From contig JAGLFH010000005.1 of the NCBI GenBank assembly GCA_023144635.1, forward strand, positions 1 to 64,000: a DNA stretch of 64,000 bases, written 5' to 3'. Positions 43,195 to 52,323 of this stretch are shown one piece after another. Origin of the DNA: Candidatus Auribacterota bacterium. Lineage in GTDB: Bacteria; Auribacterota; JAFGBW01; JAFGJP01. Positions within the stretch are counted from its first letter, which is position 1; every line of letters starts with the position of its first letter. The notes under the pieces are model-generated. The model saw only the letters and a program-made list of their open reading frames with translations. It did no database searches and was not told the DNA's origin. The translations under genes were made by a program, and so were the position numbers.

Positions 43195-44331
43195 ATGGAT
43201 AATAAAGTAGAAGAATTAAAAAAACATATAAAGATCTTGTCTGAAAGCAGGAACTTATATCAAACTATCATGAATTCACTTCAGGATGGTATATTGGTAA
43301 TTAACAAGAATCAGGAGATCCTTTTTTATAATAGCTCATTTATTAAACACCTGAATATAAAGAGCAAAAGTGCATCTATGACAATAAAGGATTTGTATAA
43401 TCATCTAATGTTTAAAAATATTTTGATGGAAACTAAAGAAATGGATTTTGTTCATTATGTAAGAGATGTAGAAATATTTTCACCACAAAAGAAATATTTA
43501 AGTGTGCAGGCTATTTGTCTAGATGGAAAAGATTCTGAAAAATCAGTAATATATATTGTTCATGACACTACAGTAACAAAGCATAAGCAGGAAGAAGCTT
43601 TTAATAAGGAAAAGATAGGCGCTGTACTTACTCTTGGTGCTGGAATAGCTCATGAACTAGGAAATCCACTTAATTCGTTAAGTATACATCTTCAAATAAT
43701 AAAAAAGTCCTTAAAAGGAAATAAAAAAAGTGAAGTAAAACTGTCAAATTTAAAAAAGCAATTGGATATTATAGAGGATGAGACAAAAAGAATGGATCAT
43801 GTAATATCCAGCTTTTTAAAGGCAATACGCCCGGAGAAAGTGCTTTATAAAGAAATAGATATAATACGGACAGTCAAAAATGCAGTTGATAGCGTTGTAA
43901 AAGTTGCTGAAAAGCATGGTGTAAATATTCTTTTTAATACGGAAATAGAGAAAAAGTACTTATTCGCAGATGCACAGAAAATACATCAAGCTTTAATCAA
44001 TATTATTCTAAATGCAATAGAAGCTATAAAAAGTAAGGGGAACATAACAATCTCATGTGATGAGCAAGCAGGATTCATTATTATCAGAATAACTGACGAT
44101 GGTCCTGGAATAGATGAGGAAAAAATATCCCAGATATTTGATCCTTTTTTTACAACTAAAGATACAGGTGTAGGTCTTGGTCTTGTTATTTCTTATCGTA
44201 TTATCAGGGAGCATGATGGTGAAATATCAGTAAAAAGTTCTCCTGGTAAAGGAGCAACATTCCAAATAAAACTTCCTCTTCGTGAATACAAAATGAAATT
44301 CCTTGAATCTAAGGTAAATAAAAGAAACTGA
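43195..44331 (+). CDS. Cytoplasmic PAS-domain histidine kinase (NtrB-like)
   Basis: A 378-residue protein without membrane helices. An N-terminal short helix, PAS domain (YQTIMNSLQDGILVINKNQEILFYNSSF), HisKA with LGAGIAHELGNPLNSLSIHL, and HATPase (INIILNAIEAIKSKGNI, ITDDGPGIDEE, TTKDTGVGLGLVIS). AGGA precedes the ATG. It follows the response regulator, completing a two-kinase/one-regulator group. Confidence 0.9.
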   Translation: MDNKVEELKKHIKILSESRNLYQTIMNSLQDGILVINKNQEILFYNSSFIKHLNIKSKSASMTIKDLYNHLMFKNILMETKEMDFVHYVRDVEIFSPQKKYLSVQAICLDGKDSEKSVIYIVHDTTVTKHKQEEAFNKEKIGAVLTLGAGIAHELGNPLNSLSIHLQIIKKSLKGNKKSEVKLSNLKKQLDIIEDETKRMDHVISSFLKAIRPEKVLYKEIDIIRTVKNAVDSVVKVAEKHGVNILFNTEIEKKYLFADAQKIHQALINIILNAIEAIKSKGNITISCDEQAGFIIIRITDDGPGIDEEKISQIFDPFFTTKDTGVGLGLVISYRIIREHDGEISVKSSPGKGATFQIKLPLREYKMKFLESKVNKRN

Positions 44332-44571
44332 CCTCTTATTTATATATTAATTATTTATTTTTTTCCTGATCCAAAAGCACTCTGAAATTCTTATCAATTA
44401 TAATTTAAGTCTTGAATATACATAACTGAACATGCGTGATATAAATAACTTAAGAAAAAGTATATTAAGTTAGAAGTAAAAAACTTGTTAAAGCTTTAAA
44501 ACTTAAAATATTTTTGCTATTCTTTACTCCAAAAGTTCTAAATCATATAGTTATTGGGTAGTAAATAAATT
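44332..44571. other. AT-rich intergenic gap
   Basis: 240 bases, very AT-rich, with no ORF, RNA or strong palindrome that I can support. It presumably holds the promoter of the TPR/TolQR operon but no clear hexamer pair stands out. Confidence 0.3.
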
Positions 44572-47085
44572 ATGAAAAAGTTAAAAATTATAATCAATAG
44601 ATTTTCTTTTAGTTCAGAGGTAATGATTTTTATTATCTTTTTAGCCTTTTTATTGTCTTGTTCAAGCTTAGCCTTTTCTGATGATTTTGATCTGGGGATT
44701 AAAGCCTATAAAGATAGAATATATGTAATATCATTAAAGTATTTCAATAAGTTTTTGGAAGAGACACAATCACGTGATATTGAAAAAAAGATACTTTCTC
44801 AATTTTATATTGCAAAAATACACATGATGGGAGGAAATATCCGAGAAGCAACTCAGATAATAGATATTATTGTTAAGAAAAAAAAGGTTCTTGTTAAGAA
44901 CGGACTTTATGATGCTGTTTTAATAATGAAAGCTCAGTCTATAGCATTTTTCTCTGGTATAGATGATTCGTTTGCCTATATTGGAAAAAAAAGGTTAAAA
45001 GCAAAGAATAAAGAATCCTGGGATATTAAACTTGGAATAATAAAGTTTCTGGCAAACTTAAAAGGTGAAGAGGTCATTGACGAAGCCCTTCTTAAATACC
45101 AGGGTAAGTTTGAGGAGAAGACAGAGGCATTGCTTTATCTAATGAAAGTAGAGCAGCTTTTAAGAAATAAAAAGGGGCATGTTGCATTAAGTCTGTTAAG
45201 TGAAAAAATAGAAAAAGAATTTGAAGTTATAAAAAAAATACCTTCACTTTATTCGTTTTACATTTTTTTAAATGCTGACGCTTTTTATCAGACAGGAGAA
45301 TATGGTAAAGCAGTTGAATTTTATAAGCAGGGACTTGCTTTTGAAGATGATCCTTATATTGATAAAGGGACATTGATTTATAAAATGGGAGTTTCTTTGT
45401 GGAAAAAGAAAGATCTTAATAATAGTTTGAAGTATCTTAATGAATATCTTCAAGAACATGATAACCAAAAAGATTATGCATCAGCTTTAAATATAGTTTC
45501 GCAAATATATATTGAACTCAAAGATTATGAAAAAGCACAAGATTTGCTAAGCGCTTATATTGACCCAGAATTAAAAGATAAAGATTATTATCGTGCTCTT
45601 TACTGGTTAGCAGAAGCTCATTATGGTCAAAATCAATTTAAAGAAGCTATTGATATTTTTGAAAATATGATGGAATCAAATGATGAAGAGACTAGTGTTA
45701 TTGCTTTATACGGGAAATCATGGAGCTTTTACATGCTTCACGAGTATGAAAATGCAAAAAATGGTTTTGAAGAGCTGCTTAATAAAGATCAATCAGCAAA
45801 AATGGAATTAAGTACCCGTCTTGTTCTTGCAAATATTTATTATTTTTTAACTGATTATGAAGCATGCAATAAAGCTCTTCTGGAATTACTGAAAAAAGAG
45901 AGTAATAAAGGAAATGATAAAATTCTTTACCGCTTGGGAGTAAGCTATCTAACATTAAGAAAATATGAGCTGGCAATAGGATCTTTTAATAAAATAATAG
46001 ATAAAAAAGATTCTACGATCCTTCGTGAGAAAGCTATTTATCAGATATCAAAAGCATATTTTTATCAGAGGGAGTTTGAACAAAGCATTAATTACAGTAA
46101 AAAGCTTATAGCTGAATATCCAAAGAGTAATATGCTTTTGAGCGCTTATCTTGATGTGGGACATTCATATTATAATATGTTCCGTTACAAGGAAGCTCTT
46201 GATACTTATCAATATGTGATAGAGAATGCAAAAAATACATATTATAAGACAAAAGCAACTTATTTTATTGGCTGGTGTTATTATCTTATGGGTAAAGAAT
46301 CAGAATCTGTTCTAGTCTTTCAATCGTTTTTAAAAGATTTTCCACAATCAAGTTTAAGTCCTGATATACAGTTTTGGCTTGGTGAACATTATTATAATAA
46401 GAAGCGTTATCAGGAATCTTTGAAATCATATAAAGAGCTTTTTGAACGTTATCCTGATTGCTCGCTTGTTGATGATGCCCTTTTTTGGGGATCAAAGGCT
46501 TCTTTAGAACTTGGTGATGAGGAAGCATCGTTATTTTTATTGGAAAAACTTATTAAAGAATATATTAAAAGTGACCTTATCCCAGATGCTTTTATTGAAA
46601 AAGCATCGATCCTTTTTGCTCAGAAAAAGTACGACTTTGCTTTGTCAAATTTAGAAACAGTAATAAAAAAATATCCTAATAGTTATCTTATTCATGATGC
46701 TCTTATAAAAAAGGGAATTATTTTAAATGAAACAGGAAAGTACCAGTATAGCCTGAAGGTATATGAAGATGTATTTATTAGGATGAGCCAAGAAAAACGC
46801 TCGATAGATCCGGAATGGATATGGCAATCAGCTGAGTTATATCACAAAACAGGTATGGACGAACAGGCTGTTGAAAAATTAATGACGCTTATATATGGCA
46901 ATTATGATAATGAGATATTTAAAAAATCTATTCTACTGGCAAAGGATATATTTGTTACTCAGAAAAGGTATGAAGATGCGATCATTTTACTGAATAAGCT
47001 TTTAAAAGAAGGTAAAAGAATAAATAAAATATTAATTAGAAGAGATATACGAAAATTGAGTTCAAAGATAAAAGAAAGGAAATAA
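44572..47085 (+). CDS. Secreted multi-TPR protein
   Basis: An 837-residue protein with a hydrophobic N-terminal export segment (MIFIIFLAFLLSCSSLAFSDD). A solenoid of roughly 17-19 tetratricopeptide repeats follows, e.g. YKDRIYVISLKYFNKFLEE, YWLAEAHYGQNQFKEAIDIF, FWLGEHYYNKKRYQESLKSY and YEDAIILLNKLLKEG. It should act as a periplasmic or outer-membrane-facing scaffold. C in SCSS (residue about 31) could be lipidated. It lies 5 bases before a TolQ/ExbB gene, so it may be the envelope partner of that proton-driven complex. Confidence 0.8.
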   Translation: MKKLKIIINRFSFSSEVMIFIIFLAFLLSCSSLAFSDDFDLGIKAYKDRIYVISLKYFNKFLEETQSRDIEKKILSQFYIAKIHMMGGNIREATQIIDIIVKKKKVLVKNGLYDAVLIMKAQSIAFFSGIDDSFAYIGKKRLKAKNKESWDIKLGIIKFLANLKGEEVIDEALLKYQGKFEEKTEALLYLMKVEQLLRNKKGHVALSLLSEKIEKEFEVIKKIPSLYSFYIFLNADAFYQTGEYGKAVEFYKQGLAFEDDPYIDKGTLIYKMGVSLWKKKDLNNSLKYLNEYLQEHDNQKDYASALNIVSQIYIELKDYEKAQDLLSAYIDPELKDKDYYRALYWLAEAHYGQNQFKEAIDIFENMMESNDEETSVIALYGKSWSFYMLHEYENAKNGFEELLNKDQSAKMELSTRLVLANIYYFLTDYEACNKALLELLKKESNKGNDKILYRLGVSYLTLRKYELAIGSFNKIIDKKDSTILREKAIYQISKAYFYQREFEQSINYSKKLIAEYPKSNMLLSAYLDVGHSYYNMFRYKEALDTYQYVIENAKNTYYKTKATYFIGWCYYLMGKESESVLVFQSFLKDFPQSSLSPDIQFWLGEHYYNKKRYQESLKSYKELFERYPDCSLVDDALFWGSKASLELGDEEASLFLLEKLIKEYIKSDLIPDAFIEKASILFAQKKYDFALSNLETVIKKYPNSYLIHDALIKKGIILNETGKYQYSLKVYEDVFIRMSQEKRSIDPEWIWQSAELYHKTGMDEQAVEKLMTLIYGNYDNEIFKKSILLAKDIFVTQKRYEDAIILLNKLLKEGKRINKILIRRDIRKLSSKIKERK

Positions 47086-47090
47086 AGATT

Positions 47091-47720
47091 ATGGTGCTAT
47101 TCAATATATTAGAAAAGGGCGGACCTATGATGTATTTGATCCTTGGGTGCTCTATTTTTGCAATAACAGTTTTTTTTGAAAGGCTTGCTCATTACCACAG
47201 ATCGCAGATCGATACGGATAAATTCCTTTCAGGCTTAAGAAATATTTTAAAGAAGCGCAATATGGTAGAAGCAGTAACTATTTGTTCAGAAACCCCAGGT
47301 CCTGTTGCAGCCGTACTTAAATCCGGAATATTAAAGCACGGGAAAAATAGAGAGATAATAAAGGAAGCAATTGAAGATTCAGCTACTCATGAGATTCCAC
47401 GTATGGAAAAGAATCTTGTTATTCTTGCTACGATCGCTCATATTACACCGCTTTTGGGGCTTCTTGGGACGGTTCTTGGTATGATCAAAGCTTTTATGGT
47501 CATTCATCAAAAAGCAGGCCTTGTAAACCCTGCTGATCTTGCTCAGGGAATATGGGAAGCCCTTATTACTACAGCATTCGGGCTTTCAATAGCAATTCCT
47601 ACATATATGGCATATAACTATCTGGTAAGCAGAGTGAGTACTTTTACATCAGATATGGAAAGAGCTTCGAGTGAGATCGTAAATATTCTAGATGAACAGG
47701 AAGATGAATATGAGATTTAA
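47091..47720 (+). CDS. TolQ/ExbB-family proton channel protein
   Basis: A 209-residue inner-membrane protein with three helices. ILEKGGPMMYLILGCSIFAITVFFERL is the TM1 start; LATIAHITPLLGLLGTVLGMIKAF and GIWEALITTAFGLSIAIPTYMAYNYL are TM2 and TM3 with the conserved Thr, Gly and Pro of the channel. It works with the next gene to convert proton flow into force. No separate TolQ/ExbB paralogue is in the window, so Tol versus Exb type is undecided. Confidence 0.92.
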   Translation: MVLFNILEKGGPMMYLILGCSIFAITVFFERLAHYHRSQIDTDKFLSGLRNILKKRNMVEAVTICSETPGPVAAVLKSGILKHGKNREIIKEAIEDSATHEIPRMEKNLVILATIAHITPLLGLLGTVLGMIKAFMVIHQKAGLVNPADLAQGIWEALITTAFGLSIAIPTYMAYNYLVSRVSTFTSDMERASSEIVNILDEQEDEYEI

Positions 47721-48129
47721 GAGAAGACTGAAAATTGAAGAGGGGCGTCTTGACCTTACACCACTTATTGATGTGGTCTTTCTATTGCTTATATTTTTTA
47801 TGCTATCATCTTCATTTATATTTCAGCCAGGTATCAGGGTGAAACTGCCGGAATCTAGTATTTCAGAAACAAAAAAAGAAAAAAGTTATGAGGTTATACT
47901 TACTCAGGAAAATCTTATGTTTTTCAATGGAGAAAGGATCTCAGTTGAAGGTCTTAAGCGAAAAATGAAGATAATAGGAAAAACAGCACCTGAAGCTGTA
48001 CTTATAATAAGAGCTGATGAAAGTGCCCGCCACAAATATGTTGTAAGGGTTATGAGCATTGCAAAGATGAATGGTATTAAAAAATTAGCAATAGCTACGA
48101 CTCCTGTAGAAGGAAGCAATGAAGAATAA
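47710..48129 (+). CDS. TolR/ExbD-family biopolymer transport protein
   Basis: A 139-residue protein. RLDLTPLIDVVFLLLIFFMLSSSF carries the essential membrane aspartate, and the C-terminal periplasmic domain ends VVRVMSIAKMNGIKKLAIAT. ATG 47710 is preferred since AGGAAG lies 6 bases before; earlier in-frame ATGs at 47692 and 47704 lack good spacing. Overlaps the channel gene by 11 bases and the next by 11. Confidence 0.92.
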   Translation: MRFKRRLKIEEGRLDLTPLIDVVFLLLIFFMLSSSFIFQPGIRVKLPESSISETKKEKSYEVILTQENLMFFNGERISVEGLKRKMKIIGKTAPEAVLIIRADESARHKYVVRVMSIAKMNGIKKLAIATTPVEGSNEE

Positions 48130-48823
48130 AATTTTCCTGATATCTTTTATTATAGCTGTAGTTCTACATCTGCTTTTTTTTCATGTATTACGTATAGAAA
48201 GTCCGGGAGTGATAGCAATTACTGAGAGTGAAGTTTATCTGATAGATGATTTTTCTGCTGCCGAAGATACACCTGTATTAAAAGTAACAGAAAAAAGTTC
48301 TAAAGTAGCACCTTTTTTTTCGCTTCCTGGAGTTTATCAGAAGATATATTCAAGTGATATGAAGCATTCAATAAGTACTTTGCGTGAAGAAACAGATATA
48401 AGCGGATATGATCCGTTTAAGCAGGATAAAAAGATAATTTCACATTCAATGGATTTTTCACCGGTTATTAATAGAGTCTCTTCAAAAGTACATACTATAA
48501 TTACAAGTGGTGAAAAGGAATTATTGGAATCTCTTACAAATAAGGGAGGGGGCAGCATCAGCATAAGGCTTTCAAAGAGCCTTTTGAAGTTCTTTAATGA
48601 GGATATTATTAACAATGAGCTTAAGGATAACTATCTTGAACCCGGATCTAAAATGAATATACAGGTTATCTTTTTTAATAAAAATTCGTTTTCTGTCATG
48701 CTTGATAAGGAAAAAGGAATACCATCAAAAGAACTTTTTATTGTCTTTAACAAAGCATTACTGAGAAAGCGCTTTATACCAAAAAAGGTTACTGGAAACA
48801 TTTATGTTTGGAGAGAAAGATGA
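48119..48823 (+). CDS. TonB/TolA-like periplasmic protein
   Basis: A 234-residue protein with one N-terminal transmembrane helix (FLISFIIAVVLHLLFFHVL), including the Ser-His pair that interacts with ExbB/TolQ in TonB-like proteins as VVLHLLFFH. The rest is periplasmic, ending in a basic beta domain (FIVFNKALLRKRFIPKKVTGNIYVW). The Pro-rich linker of TonB is missing. It is placed as the third gene after TolQ/TolR, where TonB or TolA usually lies. The match is by topology and context; overall sequence is unfamiliar. Confidence 0.5.
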   Translation: MKNKIFLISFIIAVVLHLLFFHVLRIESPGVIAITESEVYLIDDFSAAEDTPVLKVTEKSSKVAPFFSLPGVYQKIYSSDMKHSISTLREETDISGYDPFKQDKKIISHSMDFSPVINRVSSKVHTIITSGEKELLESLTNKGGGSISIRLSKSLLKFFNEDIINNELKDNYLEPGSKMNIQVIFFNKNSFSVMLDKEKGIPSKELFIVFNKALLRKRFIPKKVTGNIYVWRER

Positions 48824-49047
48824 TATCTGTTGGTGTTACTACATTTTTTTTTATAATAGTTGCTTTGCCTGTTATTGTTATATTTTTTAGCTGGCTTTAT
48901 GTTGAATATACTCATAAGACAAAACAGACTAAACCAGAGAGTCAAATAATCACACGCTGTGAAATATGTCAGTTTCCATTTCTGCATGATAAGGATGATG
49001 AAATATCGAAATGTCCCCGTTGCGGAAGTTACCTTGAATTTAAATAA
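48820..49047 (+). CDS. Small membrane-anchored zinc-ribbon protein
   Basis: A 75-residue protein. ATG 48820 overlaps the preceding stop by 4 bases (ATGA) with GGAGAG before it; the ORF track's TTG at 48808 is less likely. One transmembrane helix (FFFIIVALPVIVIFFSWLYVEY) is followed by two CxxC pairs, CEICQFPF and CPRCGSYLEF. Such tail ribbons are found in many uncharacterised membrane proteins. Co-expressed with the TolQR genes. Confidence 0.7.
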   Translation: MISVGVTTFFFIIVALPVIVIFFSWLYVEYTHKTKQTKPESQIITRCEICQFPFLHDKDDEISKCPRCGSYLEFK

Positions 49048-49094
49048 TCCTATTTGAAATATATTTATTTCATTTTAATTTTTACAAATAACAA

Positions 49095-49123
49095 TTGACT
49101 TTTTTTCGAAATTTCATTAAAAA
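49095..49123 (+). promoter_or_regulatory. Possible promoter for the guaB3-like gene
   Basis: TTGACT (49095-49100), a 17-base spacer and TAAAAA (49118-49123) in the 184-base gap before the gene. The -10 is a poor match, and other AT-rich hexamers nearby could serve. No riboswitch fold is evident. Confidence 0.3.
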
Positions 49124-49231
49124 TATACCTTTATTTATACTTATTTATAGAATTTAACACATATGTAAAGTATTACATTTAATAATGCCTGTTACCTGTT
49201 TGTGTATGGGCGTTTATGAAAGGAGTTCAAT

Positions 49232-50392
49232 ATGGGTATGTGGATAGGAAACAATCGTAAAGCTAGGCGGTGTTATGGCTTTGATGAGATCGCTCTGGTT
49301 CCGGGTGCTATAACAATTAATCCTGCAGAAGTTGATACAACATGGGAATTGGCAGGAAGAAAGATCAAGGTACCTATTTTAGCAGCAGCAATGGATGGAG
49401 TTGTAGACACAAACTTTGCTATAGAAATGGGACGTTTAGGTGGACTTGCTGTACTTAATCTTGATGGTATTCAGACACGTTACGATAATCCTGATGAAGT
49501 GTTAAAAAATATCTCAAAAATAAATCCTGAAGAAGCTACAAAGCTTGTACAGAGCATGTATCTACAGCCAATAAAAGAAGAGCTGATAGGTAAAAGAGTT
49601 GAAGAAATAAAAAAAGCAGGGGTTCCTGCAATAGTATCATGTATACCTCAAAATGCAGAAAAATTCGGAAAAATAGCACAGGATGCTGGAGCTGATTTTT
49701 TTGTAGTCCAATCTACTGTTACAACTGTAAAGCATATATCAAGCGAATACAAAAGCCTTGATTTTGTAAATCTTTGCAAAAATTTAAAAATACCTGTAAT
49801 CGTAGGAAACTGTGTCACATATAAGATAACACTTGAAATGATGCAGACCGGTGTTGCTGGTGTCTTAATAGGCGTTGGTCCAGGTGCGGCATGTACTACA
49901 AGAGGAGTACTCGGGATTGGAGTGCCTCAGGTTACAGCAACTTGTGATGCAGCTGCAGCTAGGGATTATTATTACAAAACAACTGGCAGGTATGTTCCGA
50001 TAATAACAGATGGAGGTATGAGTACCGGAGGAGAAATATGCAAGGCTTTTGCAAGCGGTGCTGATGCTGTTATGGTGGGTTCTGCTTTTGCCCGTGCTGA
50101 GGAAGCTCCAGGGCGTGGTTATCATTGGGGTATGGCGACTCCTCATGCCAATCTTCCGAGAGGTACCAGAATATATGTAGGTACTACAGGAACAGTAGAG
50201 CAGATCCTTTTTGGCCCGGCAAATATGGATGATGGTTCTCAAAATCTTGTAGGAGCTTTACAAACTTCCATGGGAAATCTAGGCGCAAAAAATATTAAAG
50301 AAATGCAGCTTACAGAGATAATCATTGCTCCTTCTATTCAGACAGAAGGAAAAGTTTTCCAGAAAGCTCAGAGAGTTGGAATGGGAAAATAA
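49232..50392 (+). CDS. guaB3: GuaB3-type IMP dehydrogenase-related protein
   Basis: A 386-residue TIM-barrel protein without the CBS domains of GuaB. WIGNNRKARRCYGFDEIALVPG is typical of the GuaB3 group known from actinobacteria and cyanobacteria. The catalytic Cys lies in GVGPGAACTTRGVLGIGVPQ, and GGMSTGGEICKAFASGADAVMVGSAFARAEEAPG is the phosphate and flap region. It may oxidise IMP to XMP, feeding guaA directly downstream. A classical GuaB is not in the window. Excellent GGAG ribosome site. Confidence 0.88.
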   Translation: MGMWIGNNRKARRCYGFDEIALVPGAITINPAEVDTTWELAGRKIKVPILAAAMDGVVDTNFAIEMGRLGGLAVLNLDGIQTRYDNPDEVLKNISKINPEEATKLVQSMYLQPIKEELIGKRVEEIKKAGVPAIVSCIPQNAEKFGKIAQDAGADFFVVQSTVTTVKHISSEYKSLDFVNLCKNLKIPVIVGNCVTYKITLEMMQTGVAGVLIGVGPGAACTTRGVLGIGVPQVTATCDAAAARDYYYKTTGRYVPIITDGGMSTGGEICKAFASGADAVMVGSAFARAEEAPGRGYHWGMATPHANLPRGTRIYVGTTGTVEQILFGPANMDDGSQNLVGALQTSMGNLGAKNIKEMQLTEIIIAPSIQTEGKVFQKAQRVGMGK

Positions 50393-50466
50393 TATTTCTG
50401 TATAAGTGCTGAAGTACATTTTAAAAATGTATAAAATAATAAAACATCTATTTCCAGGAAAAGATT

Positions 50467-52008
50467 ATGACACAAAAAATTCTTATACTTGATTTTGGAT
50501 CACAATACAACCAGTTAATTGCACGCCGTGTAAGGGAAAAAAACGTTTTTAGTGTAATAAAACCATGTAATGTTTCTTTTAATAAAATAAAAAAACTTGA
50601 CCCCAGTGGTATTATCCTTTCAGGAGGACCTTCCAGCGTTCATGAAAAAGGTGCTCCAAAATGTGATAAAAGAGTTTTTGAAATGAATATTCCGATATTG
50701 GGTATATGTTACGGAATGCAGTTAATCGCTAATCATTTTAAAGGAAAAGTTGAGCCTACAAAAAAAAGAGAATATGGTTTTACTCCTTTTACTGCTACTT
50801 CAAAATCTCTTTTATTTGCAGATCTTTTAGATAAAACCTTTACTACTTGGATGAGTCATGGTGACAAAATAATAAAAATGCCGAAGGGCTTTATTTGCAG
50901 CGGGCATACCGAAAACACCAAAGTAGCATCTTTTGAAAATAAAAAGCTGAAAATATATGGAACGCAATTTCATCCTGAAGTAACACATACTCATAACGGT
51001 GATATTATAATTGAAAATTTTATTACAAAAGTATGTTCTTTAAAACCTGATTGGACTATGGAGAATTTTGTTGAGAAAAAGATTCATGATATTCGAAAAG
51101 AAGTAGGCAGCGGACATATAATATGCGGTCTGAGTGGTGGTGTGGATTCTTCGGTTACTGCTGCTATTCTTCATAAAGCCGTAGGTAAACAGCTGCACTG
51201 TATTTTTGTTGATAATGGACTCTTAAGAAAAGCTGAAAAGGAAAAAGTAAGGCGTGAATTTGAACAGCATCTAGGAATAGATCTAAAAGTCATAAATGCA
51301 GGGTCCCGCTTTCTTTTGAAGCTAAAAGGTGTAACAGATCCTGAAAGAAAGAGAAAAATAATAGGAAGAGAATTTATAAAAATATTTGAAGAGGCATCGA
51401 AAAAATATAAAAATGCTTCTTTTCTTGCGCAAGGTACACTTTATCCGGATATAATTGAATCTGTTTCAGCAAAAGGAGGGCCAACAGCAAAAATAAAAAG
51501 TCATCACAATGTTGGAGGTCTTCCCAAGAACATGAAGCTTAAACTTATTGAGCCTTTGAAGGAACTTTTTAAAGATGAGGTAAGAGTTGTTGGAAGAAGC
51601 TTAGGTCTTCCTGAAGATTTAGTAGGGAGACATCCTTTTCCCGGGCCCGGGCTTGCTGTACGTATGATTGGAGATATTACAAAAAAGAAACTAGATGTCC
51701 TGAGAGAGGCTGACTGGATAATAATAGATGAGATAAAGCTTTCCAAGTGGTATAAAAAAGTCTGGCAGGCATTTGCTGTATTTTTGCCTGTTAAGACAGT
51801 GGGAGTTATGGGAGATGAAAGGACATATGAAAATGTAATAGCTGTGCGTATTGTCAACAGCACAGATGGTATGACTGCAGATTGGGCAAAGATCCCATAT
51901 GAGATACTTGGAAAAATGTCAAACAGAATAATAAATGAAGTCTCTGGTATAAACCGTGTTGTCTATGATATTTCTTCTAAACCTCCCGGAACTATCGAGT
52001 GGGAATAA
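50467..52008 (+). CDS. guaA: GMP synthase (glutamine-hydrolysing)
   Basis: Aminates XMP to GMP. The class I amidotransferase domain has the nucleophile in [10 protein letters not shown] and the His/Glu pair in [11 protein letters not shown]. The ATP pyrophosphatase loop is [13 protein letters not shown], followed by the dimerisation domain ending [16 protein letters not shown]. Length 513 is normal. It lies 74 bases after guaB3 and likely shares its transcript. Confidence 0.96.
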   Translation: MTQKILILDFGSQYNQLIARRVREKNVFSVIKPCNVSFNKIKKLDPSGIILSGGPSSVHEKGAPKCDKRVFEMNIPILGICYGMQLIANHFKGKVEPTKKREYGFTPFTATSKSLLFADLLDKTFTTWMSHGDKIIKMPKGFICSGHTENTKVASFENKKLKIYGTQFHPEVTHTHNGDIIIENFITKVCSLKPDWTMENFVEKKIHDIRKEVGSGHIICGLSGGVDSSVTAAILHKAVGKQLHCIFVDNGLLRKAEKEKVRREFEQHLGIDLKVINAGSRFLLKLKGVTDPERKRKIIGREFIKIFEEASKKYKNASFLAQGTLYPDIIESVSAKGGPTAKIKSHHNVGGLPKNMKLKLIEPLKELFKDEVRVVGRSLGLPEDLVGRHPFPGPGLAVRMIGDITKKKLDVLREADWIIIDEIKLSKWYKKVWQAFAVFLPVKTVGVMGDERTYENVIAVRIVNSTDGMTADWAKIPYEILGKMSNRIINEVSGINRVVYDISSKPPGTIEWE

Positions 52009-52323
52009 ATAAGAAATTCCAAGTAACAAACATCCCCCGTGAAAATTAAAGATTTTCCGGGACTAAGTCCTAGAAATTTCTAGGAAACAAACAAATAATA
52101 ATTATAAATTTAAAGATTACTAAATATTAAACTAAAAAAATCATTTAAACTTTTACTTATCTATATTCACTTCTGAGTCTGCATGAAGTGGAAAGAGTGT
52201 ATCTATCGATTACTGAAGATTGATAAGACAATAGCGAAATGCTACAGTTATTGAATTGTTAATTTGAACTTATCTTGTAGTTTATTTAGAATTTGGATTT
52301 TTAAATTTGTTACGGAGTAAATT
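52009..52323. other. guaA-dnaE gap with two hairpins
   Basis: 315 bases without an ORF. CCCG(T)GAAAAT / ATTTTCCGGG at 52035-52061 forms a 10-bp stem with one bulged T, and CCTAGAAATTTCTAGG at 52069-52084 is a perfect 16-base palindrome. Neither is followed by a T-run, so termination is uncertain. The remaining 230 bases are AT-rich and may hold the dnaE promoter. Confidence 0.4.

Noticed and set aside
51504-51863. 119-codon minus-strand ORF
   Set aside because: Shadow of guaA; reading frame opposite a conserved enzyme.
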